Shown piece after piece: positions 24,063 to 32,076 of a DNA stretch of 63,295 nucleotides (position 1 is its first letter; each line of letters starts with the position of its first letter). The stretch is from Ammoniphilus sp. CFH 90114. Lineage in GTDB: Bacteria > Bacillota > Bacilli > Aneurinibacillales > RAOX-1. Location of the stretch: assembly GCF_004123195.1 (NCBI RefSeq), contig NZ_SDLI01000016.1, positions 1-63,295 on the forward strand, in the 5' to 3' direction. A program made the translations under genes and the position numbers. The notes under the pieces are model-generated. The model saw nothing but the letters and a program-made list of their open reading frames with translations, did no database searches and was not told the DNA's origin.

Positions 24063-26717
24063 TTGTTCATGCGCATATGGTCAAAAAGTAAGAAGATCCT
24101 ATCCTGTTTCATTTCATCGGTGCTTTTTTGCTTGCCGATGTCTGGAGCTATAGCTGAAACCAACTTCTCAGACATTCATCAATCCTATGCCAAGCAAACT
24201 ATTGAGGAATTAGTAGCAAAAGGGATTATTAAAGGGCAATCCAATGAACAATTCAACCCTGCGGGGACCATTACCAGGCAGGATTTCTCCATTATTTTAG
24301 CTAAGTCTCTAGGACTCGAAACTAGCAATCTACCAAACAAGCCCACGTTTTCAGATCTACCTCCTGAGCATTATGCATACTCTTGGGTAGAGGCGGCCGT
24401 CCAGGCGGAACTGATTAGCGGAGTTGGGGAGGGAAGATTCGGGGTTGGAGATAACCTGACACGTGAGCAGATGGCTACTTTTTTTGTCCGTGCTCTAGGC
24501 GTCGATGCGACGGGGAAAGGCGCAAGTCTTTCGTTTTCCGATGCGGACCAAATTTCCTCATGGGCCAAAGACAGTGTAGCAGCAGCCATCGAATTAAAGC
24601 TCATGCAAGTGGCTCTTGACAACCAGTTTCATCCACAAGGCAACACCCAAAGAGAACAAGTGGCTCTGGTTGCCTCTCGCTTCTTGACCATTAAAGATCA
24701 ATACATAGAGCCGAAAATAACGAGCGCTGAGTATGTTACCAACCGCTCGATAACGCTCTTCTTTGACCGTCCTGTTCCTTCTCTTTCTCCTCAGGACATG
24801 ACGATCCAAACGAAGGCTACACAGGAACAAATGCTTGTCGAGAGAGTAGACATCTCCTCAGATCAGAAACAAGCAACAATCTATCTCTCCCCTCTCCATG
24901 TAAGCACCGTTTACACCCTGACTTACAAGGGCCAGACGATAGAATTCTCTTCACCCATGAACGTGCAGATTCAGGTCACACCAACCCATCCAACGGTTGA
25001 AGTGAACCAAACCCTGCAATTCCAGGCTAAGGAAGTAGATGAACAAGGAAACGAAACGACAGGGGGTACGTATGAGTGGTCGACTCAAGATCTGAATTAT
25101 GCTGATAATCAGAGCAAAATTAGCCATACGGGGGCTTTTATCGCGAGCAGAGCCTCGCAATATAAAGTCACTGCCAAGAGTCCATCAGGCGCTGTCGGTT
25201 ACACTACCGTTACCGTCCAATATCCTGTATCCTCAGACAGCGGTGACAGCAGTGATGATTCCCCTTCACCTTCTCCTGATGCTCTGGCAGTTCAGAAGAT
25301 TAGAGAGGTCCTAAGGAAGGATTACCTATACGAGCCATCAGAAGAACTACTCAACCAGTACTCGGATCCTGCTCGTTTAGTAAAGGCCGTTTCAGAACAA
25401 TCGAATGATCCTTACACAACTTACCTGAATCCGGAAGAGTATGCACATTTTAATAGAATGATGGATGGATCTTTTGCCGGAATTGGGGTTAATATCGCTA
25501 CGGATCCTGAAGGAGCAAAGGTGGTACAGGTATATGAAGATTCCCCTGCCTCCCGTGCTGGAATTTTAGTAGATGATGTAATCATTAAAGTAGATCATAT
25601 CTTATTGTCTACCATCCCTTGGGAATTACGCCCCACACTATTACAAGGTCAAGCAGGCACCGAGGTGTCTGTTGTCGTGAGGCGGTCAGGTGCGGAGCTC
25701 CCTCTATCCATCACACGCGATAAGGTTAAGATTCCTACGGTAAAGGTAGAGGTCATGGAGATTCAGGACAAACTGATGATTTATGTTCGCATCAATAGGT
25801 TTACCGAAGAAACGTATGATGAGTTTAACACCAAATTCATGGACTCCATGATGGAAACGATGGAAACAAGGAATCCCGAAGACCTAACCGGGCTCGTTTT
25901 TGATCTGAGGGATAATCCTGGTGGATTGTTATCCGCAACAACATCCATTCTTTCTTGGTTCATTCCTAATGGAGAGATAACAAGCATTCTAGAATATCGG
26001 AACAAGGAACCAGACCATTTCTTGAGCACAAACTTGGAACCTTTCCCTTTACCCATCATTGTAATGAGTAACCATAATACAGCCAGCTCCGCTGAGATCA
26101 TGACTTCTACGTTGCAGGATTACAAAATGGCTACTATCGTTGGAACCAGAACTTTTGGGAAAGGCGTTGGACAATCAGATGTTAAGCTCCCAAATGGAGG
26201 AGGCTTGTTTTATACCCAATTCCGATTGTTGACGCCTGTAAGCAAGAGCGATTACCATGGTGTGGGAATTGAACCTAACCTATCGCTATCCTCCACCGAT
26301 CATGACAAATGGTTGGATACGGTTCGCCTTTTATTATCCGGAAGTCTTGATCCTAGGCTAGGAGATCTTTGCCTTTCTGTAGGCGATAAAGAGTTCTTCA
26401 TCGATAGCGAGTTTGCCAAACAACCTGAGACTTGGAATCTATTTAAAGAGGTCATGACCCTCGTATCAGGCACCTCTTCTGTTTCGATCTACACCCTTGC
26501 CGGATTCATTGATGTAGAATCCAACATGATCCCAGCTATTGAGGGCGTGTATTTAGCCGAAATCAGCAAGACTCAAACGGATTACCTATCGGCGATGGCA
26601 GCCGTAGAAACGATCGAACAGGAAGACATAAGGAATGTATTATTATCTAGACTCCATGCCATACCGCTGACGACACCTGAAACCGAAACTGTAAGTGATT
26701 CTGTGTACACCGAATAA
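24063..26717 (+). CDS. SLH-anchored S41 (C-terminal processing) protease with Ig-like and PDZ domains
   Basis: 884 residues from TTG 24063 (AAGGAG five bases upstream; ATG 24069 is the alternative). Signal peptide ends near SGAIA. Three SLH repeats follow (about 32-220: TNFSDIHQSYAKQTIEELVA; TFSDLPPEHYAYSWVEAAVQ; LSFSDADQISSWAKDSVAAA), then a strand-rich region, a BIG2-like Ig fold (VTPTHPTVEVNQTLQFQAKE) and a Ser/Asp/Pro linker. PDZ (FAGIGVNIATDPEGAKVVQV) precedes the S41 catalytic core, with Ser in NTASSAEIM (about 675) and Lys in FGKGVGQSD (about 699). Such proteases process exported proteins. SLH modules at the N-terminus put it on the wall surface, unusual for the CtpA family. Confidence 0.88.
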   Translation: MFMRIWSKSKKILSCFISSVLFCLPMSGAIAETNFSDIHQSYAKQTIEELVAKGIIKGQSNEQFNPAGTITRQDFSIILAKSLGLETSNLPNKPTFSDLPPEHYAYSWVEAAVQAELISGVGEGRFGVGDNLTREQMATFFVRALGVDATGKGASLSFSDADQISSWAKDSVAAAIELKLMQVALDNQFHPQGNTQREQVALVASRFLTIKDQYIEPKITSAEYVTNRSITLFFDRPVPSLSPQDMTIQTKATQEQMLVERVDISSDQKQATIYLSPLHVSTVYTLTYKGQTIEFSSPMNVQIQVTPTHPTVEVNQTLQFQAKEVDEQGNETTGGTYEWSTQDLNYADNQSKISHTGAFIASRASQYKVTAKSPSGAVGYTTVTVQYPVSSDSGDSSDDSPSPSPDALAVQKIREVLRKDYLYEPSEELLNQYSDPARLVKAVSEQSNDPYTTYLNPEEYAHFNRMMDGSFAGIGVNIATDPEGAKVVQVYEDSPASRAGILVDDVIIKVDHILLSTIPWELRPTLLQGQAGTEVSVVVRRSGAELPLSITRDKVKIPTVKVEVMEIQDKLMIYVRINRFTEETYDEFNTKFMDSMMETMETRNPEDLTGLVFDLRDNPGGLLSATTSILSWFIPNGEITSILEYRNKEPDHFLSTNLEPFPLPIIVMSNHNTASSAEIMTSTLQDYKMATIVGTRTFGKGVGQSDVKLPNGGGLFYTQFRLLTPVSKSDYHGVGIEPNLSLSSTDHDKWLDTVRLLLSGSLDPRLGDLCLSVGDKEFFIDSEFAKQPETWNLFKEVMTLVSGTSSVSIYTLAGFIDVESNMIPAIEGVYLAEISKTQTDYLSAMAAVETIEQEDIRNVLLSRLHAIPLTTPETETVSDSVYTE

Positions 26718-26718
26718 A

Positions 26719-26770
26719 CCGAAAAAGAAAGGGAGCTTCTCTTTTATACAAGAGATAGCTCCTTTCTTTA
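26719..26770. terminator. long hairpin between convergent genes
   Basis: AAAGAAAGGGAGCT and CTCTT pair with AAGAG and AGCTCCTTTCTTT, with small mismatches. It can terminate both the protease gene and the BCCT transporter gene. Confidence 0.7.
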
Positions 26771-26795
26771 TACCCACAGGATACACTGTCTTATC

Positions 26796-28340
26796 TCATT
26801 TCCCTTTCACTTTCTCCCGCCAGAGTCGAAACTCTTTCTTTTCTTTCTCTTCCTTCTTCTTCTTTGTCATGACCTCGTCTTTAAACGATTTCAACATAGA
26901 AATCGCCATCAGTAAAAGCACAAACGATAAAGGAAAGGCACTCACAATAATGGCGGTCTGCATCGCGCTCAGTCCACCGGATACCATGAGAACCACAGCA
27001 GAAGCTGAAAGGATAATCCCCCAAACGAGCTTAACAAGGGTAGGGGGATTGAGGCTTCCGTTGGTCGTCTGCATTCCTAACACAAACGTAGCCGAGTCTG
27101 CCGAAGTAATAAAAAAGGTGGATATCAAAAATAAAGTGAGCACGATCAACACCATAGTTAAAGGCAGGTGCTCATACACATAGAACAGGGCTGTTTCCAG
27201 GGATTGTGCCGATACAGGAAGTCCTGCAAAATACTGCATATGAATCCCTGTTCCGCCAAAAACGGCAAACCAAAGCGCACACACCACCGTCGGGATGACC
27301 AGAACGGCAATGACGAATTCTCGAACCGTTCTTCCCTTCGACACGCGAGCGATAAAGGTTCCCACAAAAGGTGCCCAGGCAATCCACCAGGCCCAATAGA
27401 AAATGGTCCATCCCTGTACCCATGCCGCTCTTTCTGTATTAAACGGAGCAAGACGAAGTCCCATACTGGGGAGATTTTGCAGATACGATCCAAAAGTAGA
27501 CACAAACAGATTCAACAGAAAGACCGTCGGTCCCATAAAAAGAAACGTAAAAAACAGGATAACAGCCAAAATCATATTGGTGTTGCTTAGATATTTAATC
27601 CCTTTGTTGATTCCCGTTCCAGCAGAAATAAGGAATAAAACCGTTACAATCGAGATAATCACCAATTGAACGGCAAATGTATTTGGTATCCCAAACACAT
27701 AATTTAATCCCCCATTGATTTGAGCCGCTCCTAGTCCGAGCGATGCAGCGACACCAAAAATGGTGGCAAACACCGCTACCATATCAATGAAGGTCCCGAT
27801 CGGCCCCTTCGTCCTCTCTCCTAGAATGGGGTAAAGCGCTGCGCTCATTAGACCTGGAAATCCTTTACGAAACTTATAGTAAGCAAGCGCAAGAGCAATC
27901 GTCGCATAAATGGCCCAGGCGTGAAAACCCCAATGGAGATAGGTGTATCGCATAGCGATGTTAGCGGCATCGCTCGTCCCGCCTTCACCCAGTGGAGGGC
28001 TGGCAAAGTGAGAGATGGGCTCTGATACACCAAAGAAAAGAAGTCCAATCCCCATCCCTGCACTAAACAGCATGGCAAACCAGGAAGCACGGTTAAACTC
28101 GGGCTTGTCTTCATCCTTACCTAATTTGATTTTCCCATAAGGACTGAAGATCAGGAAAAGGGCAAAGATCAGAAAGAAGGTAGCTACAATCTGATAATAC
28201 CAGCCAAAGTTAACCAAGAAGAATTGCTGCCATACATTCATGACACGGCCAAGGTTTTCAGGGGTAATGACACCCCAGAGCACAAACCCTAACGATATGG
28301 CAAGTGAGAACCAGAAGACCTTTGTTACATCCTTCAACAT
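26796..28340 (-). CDS. BCCT-family betaine/carnitine/choline transporter
   Basis: 514 residues with twelve membrane helices. The family signature is plain: SAGMGIGLLFFGVSEPISHF, YWAWWIAWAPFVGTFIARVS, KGRTVREF and ITSADSATFVLGM. The N-terminal and C-terminal tails are short; the tail is highly charged (EVMTKKKKEEKEKKEF), like the osmosensing tails of BetP/OpuD. These carriers take up glycine betaine or related compatible solutes with sodium or proton. It has its own GAGGG site and stands alone. Exact substrate cannot be read from the sequence. Confidence 0.9.
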   Translation of the reverse strand: MLKDVTKVFWFSLAISLGFVLWGVITPENLGRVMNVWQQFFLVNFGWYYQIVATFFLIFALFLIFSPYGKIKLGKDEDKPEFNRASWFAMLFSAGMGIGLLFFGVSEPISHFASPPLGEGGTSDAANIAMRYTYLHWGFHAWAIYATIALALAYYKFRKGFPGLMSAALYPILGERTKGPIGTFIDMVAVFATIFGVAASLGLGAAQINGGLNYVFGIPNTFAVQLVIISIVTVLFLISAGTGINKGIKYLSNTNMILAVILFFTFLFMGPTVFLLNLFVSTFGSYLQNLPSMGLRLAPFNTERAAWVQGWTIFYWAWWIAWAPFVGTFIARVSKGRTVREFVIAVLVIPTVVCALWFAVFGGTGIHMQYFAGLPVSAQSLETALFYVYEHLPLTMVLIVLTLFLISTFFITSADSATFVLGMQTTNGSLNPPTLVKLVWGIILSASAVVLMVSGGLSAMQTAIIVSAFPLSFVLLLMAISMLKSFKDEVMTKKKKEEKEKKEFRLWREKVKGK

Positions 28341-28481
28341 TGTCCCTCGCTTTCCGGTTGGTTTTCGCTACCTTATCATTATTTACCAGAACGGCGGAAA
28401 TCATTTTGAAGGTCATGTTGTTCATCTTTTCCTCCACTCACATATGGTAATATATATTCCCCATCAGAAAGGGCGTACGAT

Positions 28482-28949
28482 ATGTCTGTTTTCAACCCTC
28501 AGAAATTGTCGGTAAAACTCCTTCCCCCTGCGACGTTCCTTCACCCTATCGAAGGGAGGAAATACACCCTCACCCACTCCGATGATACCGGGGAGCTGTT
28601 CCTAGATATTGGGTATGTTTATAATCAGCAAGCCATCAATCCGAAGATGAGAGATGAAGTCCTAGCGGAATGGAAAAAAGACCCACAGGGGCGTTTCTAC
28701 TTGCTCGGAAAAGCCTACGTAGACGGTGGCGAATTCAGTAAACAAGTTGCAGGCTTTCGTTTTAACATTTTCCAAAGAGAAATGAATTTAGCCCTAAAAG
28801 GAATCATTTACGGAGACCGACCTTTTTACGCCAACTATCCTCTCCTGCTTGATGCCTCCATCTTCATCCATTATGAATCCACTTTCCCGGAATACAGGGG
28901 ACTCTATAACTATGGTACTCCACGGTCGATATTTAAAAACTTGACCTAA
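28482..28949 (+). CDS. bacterial staygreen (SGR)-family protein
   Basis: 155 residues matching the staygreen family: NPQKLSVKLLPPATFLHPIE, GRKYTLTHSDDTGELFLDIG, RDEVLAEWKK and the GFRFNIFQREMNLALKGIIY/GDRPFYANYPLLLDASIF block. Plant SGR removes magnesium from chlorophyll a; bacterial homologues occur in non-photosynthetic Firmicutes, where the natural substrate is not established. His and Asp of THSDDTGE are the conserved pair near the proposed active site. Monocistronic, with a bidirectional terminator at 28956-28988. No tetrapyrrole genes are nearby. Confidence 0.85.
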   Translation: MSVFNPQKLSVKLLPPATFLHPIEGRKYTLTHSDDTGELFLDIGYVYNQQAINPKMRDEVLAEWKKDPQGRFYLLGKAYVDGGEFSKQVAGFRFNIFQREMNLALKGIIYGDRPFYANYPLLLDASIFIHYESTFPEYRGLYNYGTPRSIFKNLT

Positions 28950-28955
28950 ACGTTC

Positions 28956-28988
28956 AAAATCCCCAATCAACAAGTGATTGGGGATTTT
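28956..28988. terminator. bidirectional terminator, perfect 14-bp stem
   Basis: AAAATCCCCAATCA (28956-28969) pairs with TGATTGGGGATTTT (28975-28988), giving T-runs in both directions for the convergent staygreen and GGT genes. Confidence 0.9.
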
Positions 28989-28994
28989 GATACA

Positions 28995-30608
28995 TTACCA
29001 CGCTGCGATTTGGCCGTCCGTTCTCGGCTCCGTTCCACCGGTAAGTACGCCCGTTTTTGGATCTCTCCAGATGATTTGACCTCTTCCGAATCTGGAATGG
29101 TTGATCGACTTTTGAACCTCATGACCCTTCCGCTCCAGAGCTTGAACAAGATGATCCGGGAAATTCGGCTCTACTTCCACCACCTTATCCTTGATCCAAC
29201 ACCATCTTGGACTGTCTAGGGCCGCTTGTGGGTTTAAGTGGAAGTCAATCGTGTTCATAATGACCTGAACATGTCCTTGCGGCTGCATGTAGGCGCCCAT
29301 CACCCCGAAAGGTCCCACTGCTTCATTATCTTTAGTCAGGAATCCTGGAATAATCGTATGATACGTTTTCTTCCCTGGCTTCAAGGCATTATAATGCGTC
29401 GGATCAAGTGAGAAGTCCTTCCCACGATTATGCAAGCTGATTCCTGTTCCCGGTACAACAAGCCCCGATCCGAACCCGTGATAATTACTTTGGATGAACG
29501 AAACCATATTGCCCTCTTCATCCGCAGTGGCTAAATATACTGTACCTCCTACCGTCGGTTCGCCCGCTTCGGGAAAACCGGCCTCAGACGAGATTCGTTG
29601 TCTTCTCTGTTCCGCATATTCATCGGAAAGTAAGCGTTCCACCTTCACTTTCATTTCTTCTGGATCTGTTATGTACTTCAAGCCATCTGCAAAAGCAAGC
29701 TTCATGGCCTCTAGTTGCTTATGGTAGGTTTCCACGCTATCTTTTTCAGATAGATCGAAACCTTTTAAGATATTTAAAGCCATAAGAGCCACGAGTCCTT
29801 GTCCATTTGGAGGAATCTCCCATACATCATATCCACGGTAGTTGACCTTGATTGGATCCACCCATTGAGGATAGAAGGCCTCTAAATCTTCTTTTGAGAT
29901 AAAACCACCATATTGCTTAGAGAATTGATCCATTTTCTCAGCCAGTTCACCCCGGTAGAAGGATTCTGCCTTCGTTTCTGCGATCGATTGAAGGGTAGCG
30001 GCATGACCAGGAGAACGCCAAATTTCACCGACTCTAGGAGCACGGTCATCCGGCATGAATGTTTCAAACCATGTGGTAAATTCGTCTCCTTGCGCATTCT
30101 TTTTGAACTGGTGGTAAGCAACGTCCAAATGATAGCTTAAAGTAGGTGTAATCGCATATCCTTGCTCGGCGTATTCAATCGCAGGTCTTAGGACTTCCGT
30201 TAATGGAAGCTTTCCGAAGCGCTCAGATAGGGCTGCCCAGGCAGACGGCGCACCAGGAACGGTGACCGGAATGAAGCCGTACTGAGGCATCACATCATAT
30301 CCACGGTCTTTAACCGCTTCAATGGAAATACTCTTCGGTGCAGGGCCGCTTGCGTTTAATCCGTGCAATTTTCCTTTTGTCCATACTAAGGCAAAAGCAT
30401 CTCCGCCTATTCCATTTGAGGTTGGCTCCACTACAGTTAAACAAGCAGCCGTGGCAATGGCAGCATCAATGGCGTTCCCGCCCTTTTTTAGAATCTCAAG
30501 CCCGGCTTGGGCAGCCAACGGCTGGGAAGTCGCGACCATTCCTTTTCTAGCAATCGTAACATTGCGTCGGGAATGATAGGGATAATATAATGAGTCAAAG
30601 CTAGGCAT
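28995..30608 (-). CDS. gamma-glutamyltransferase-family protein (YwrD-like)
   Basis: 537 residues of the N-terminal-nucleophile GGT fold. The large-subunit part has KGGNAIDAAIATAACLTVVE, PTSNGIGGDAFALVW and GAPSAWAALSERFGKLPLTE. The predicted autoprocessing Thr is in EPTVGGTVYLATADEEGN (about residue 359), followed by the small-subunit motifs GTGISLHNRGKDFSLDPTHY and IPGFLTKDNEAVGPFGVMGA with MQPQGHVQV. No signal peptide, as in the cytosolic YwrD/YwfD-type group, so it may hydrolyse gamma-glutamyl or amide compounds inside the cell rather than glutathione outside. AGGAGG precedes the ATG. Confidence 0.87.
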   Translation of the reverse strand: MPSFDSLYYPYHSRRNVTIARKGMVATSQPLAAQAGLEILKKGGNAIDAAIATAACLTVVEPTSNGIGGDAFALVWTKGKLHGLNASGPAPKSISIEAVKDRGYDVMPQYGFIPVTVPGAPSAWAALSERFGKLPLTEVLRPAIEYAEQGYAITPTLSYHLDVAYHQFKKNAQGDEFTTWFETFMPDDRAPRVGEIWRSPGHAATLQSIAETKAESFYRGELAEKMDQFSKQYGGFISKEDLEAFYPQWVDPIKVNYRGYDVWEIPPNGQGLVALMALNILKGFDLSEKDSVETYHKQLEAMKLAFADGLKYITDPEEMKVKVERLLSDEYAEQRRQRISSEAGFPEAGEPTVGGTVYLATADEEGNMVSFIQSNYHGFGSGLVVPGTGISLHNRGKDFSLDPTHYNALKPGKKTYHTIIPGFLTKDNEAVGPFGVMGAYMQPQGHVQVIMNTIDFHLNPQAALDSPRWCWIKDKVVEVEPNFPDHLVQALERKGHEVQKSINHSRFGRGQIIWRDPKTGVLTGGTEPRTDGQIAAW

Positions 30609-30702
30609 TCGTATTCCTCCTCTGGGTTTAATACAATTTAAATGAATAAGTTTCTTTTATTATAAACAACTTTATTTTATTATCCTATGGATTAAAAAAA
30701 GC

Positions 30703-30727
30703 AAAAATAGCCTCAACCAAGGCTATC
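30703..30727 (-). terminator. terminator of the soluble sensor kinase gene
   Basis: ATAGCCT (30707-30713) pairs with AGGCTAT (30720-30726), followed on the minus strand by five T. Confidence 0.8.
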
Positions 30728-31891
30728 CTATGAGCTTAAAGCAATATCCCTTTTTAATAGGCCGAGCCTGCCGTTCTTAACGAAGGTTAAGGTAAATACG
30801 GTTTCACCTTTTCGAGAAGAAAAGCTCAAATTCCCCTCATTTTTCTCCATAATTTGTTTACATATAGCTAGACCAAGCCCTGTTCCGTGTTTCTTGCCTG
30901 TGACAAAGGGTTCGAAAATAGAGCCTTCCAATTCCTCTGGTATACCCGGGCCATTATCCGAAACACTGATATAATAATGGTCGAGATCTTCCCAGCTGCA
31001 GATCGTAATTCGTTTAGGATCATCTACAAACTTTAAGGCGTCCAAGCTATTATTAATTAAATTAGATAAGACCTGTTGTATCGCCACCCTTTGCACAATG
31101 AGGTTCACGTCACCTTCTACTTTCTTGACGCAAACCACTTTTTCATTCACCGTACGTGGTTGAATAAGCCTCATGACTTGGTCTATAATCTCACTCATGG
31201 AGCATTCCATATAGGACTCTTCCGTTCCACTATTTTTGGAAAAGCTTAGAAAAGATGTGATTTGTCCATATAGCCCTTCAAACTCTTTTTCTACTACATC
31301 CATATAGCTATTTATCTTCGCATGTGAACTACAAGGTAATTCACTCCTAATTAATTTTAGAAAGCCTTCAATGGCAAAAAGCGGGTTCTTGATTTCATGC
31401 GCCATTGATGCCGCCATTTTGCCCAATAAACTTAACCGGTCATTATGTAATTCCTCAATTTTTCTCTGCTTTTGACTAATGATCCTCTGAGCGTAATCCC
31501 AGTATAACCTGCAAATTGTTCTTTGAACCTCGTCAATTCTCGCATCAAGGATGGAAATGACGTCCCACACTAGATCTTGATCCATTCGGTTGATATGGAC
31601 ATAGGACCAAATGTTTTCTAATAAAGCTGCTCTCCACAAATGACTACTGTGAAGAATGTGCTCTACTGGAGTTCCTCGTTCCGCGTGGTACTTACACATG
31701 ATCGAGATCGTATCAAATAATGGATGTTGTGCTAAAGGGATATGCTTATCAACTAGTAATCTGAAATATTTTTTTCCATTCGGATATAAATCGATAAGGT
31801 TATACAGACCAGGGAATTCGCTTTCAATCTTTTCAAGCCAACCTTGTATTATTGTTTCTTGATGCTGGTCTATAAAGGCTTGGAACCACAC
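30728..31891 (-). CDS. soluble sensor histidine kinase with RsbRD-like N-terminal domain
   Basis: 387 residues, GTG start at 31891 with GGGGGAAGG upstream. The N-terminal 150 residues are all-helical (FIDQHQETIIQGWLEKIESE, then HAERGTPVEHILHSSHLWRA), resembling the non-heme globin-like RsbRD/'histidine kinase N-terminal' domain. HisKA has AHEIKNPLFAIEGFLKLIRS, and HATPase has NLINNSLDALK, DNGPGIPEELEG and HGTGLGLAICKQIM. No membrane segment. The N box is unusually full (NLINNSLDAL) and typical of sporulation-type (KinB/KinD class) kinases. Orphan; partner not in the window. Confidence 0.85.
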   Translation of the reverse strand: MWFQAFIDQHQETIIQGWLEKIESEFPGLYNLIDLYPNGKKYFRLLVDKHIPLAQHPLFDTISIMCKYHAERGTPVEHILHSSHLWRAALLENIWSYVHINRMDQDLVWDVISILDARIDEVQRTICRLYWDYAQRIISQKQRKIEELHNDRLSLLGKMAASMAHEIKNPLFAIEGFLKLIRSELPCSSHAKINSYMDVVEKEFEGLYGQITSFLSFSKNSGTEESYMECSMSEIIDQVMRLIQPRTVNEKVVCVKKVEGDVNLIVQRVAIQQVLSNLINNSLDALKFVDDPKRITICSWEDLDHYYISVSDNGPGIPEELEGSIFEPFVTGKKHGTGLGLAICKQIMEKNEGNLSFSSRKGETVFTLTFVKNGRLGLLKRDIALSS

Positions 31892-32019
31892 TCGTTTCCT
31901 TCCCCCTCGCTTCCGACAACTCTATCAATAGCATAGCATTTCATAGTTACAGAAGATAGTTTGCAAATTAGAATAAACAGAAAATTATAACTAATTAGCG
32001 CAAATCCCGCCTATTAAAA

Positions 32020-32056
32020 GAAGACCTAATGATCTCGCGATCCACCAGGTCTTCTC
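32020..32056 (-). terminator. terminator of the M6 protease gene
   Basis: AGAAGACCT (32020-32028) pairs with AGGTCTTCT (32048-32056) across a 19-base loop; four T follow on the minus strand. Confidence 0.65.
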
Positions 32057-32076
32057 AGCTACCTTCACATGTTCAA

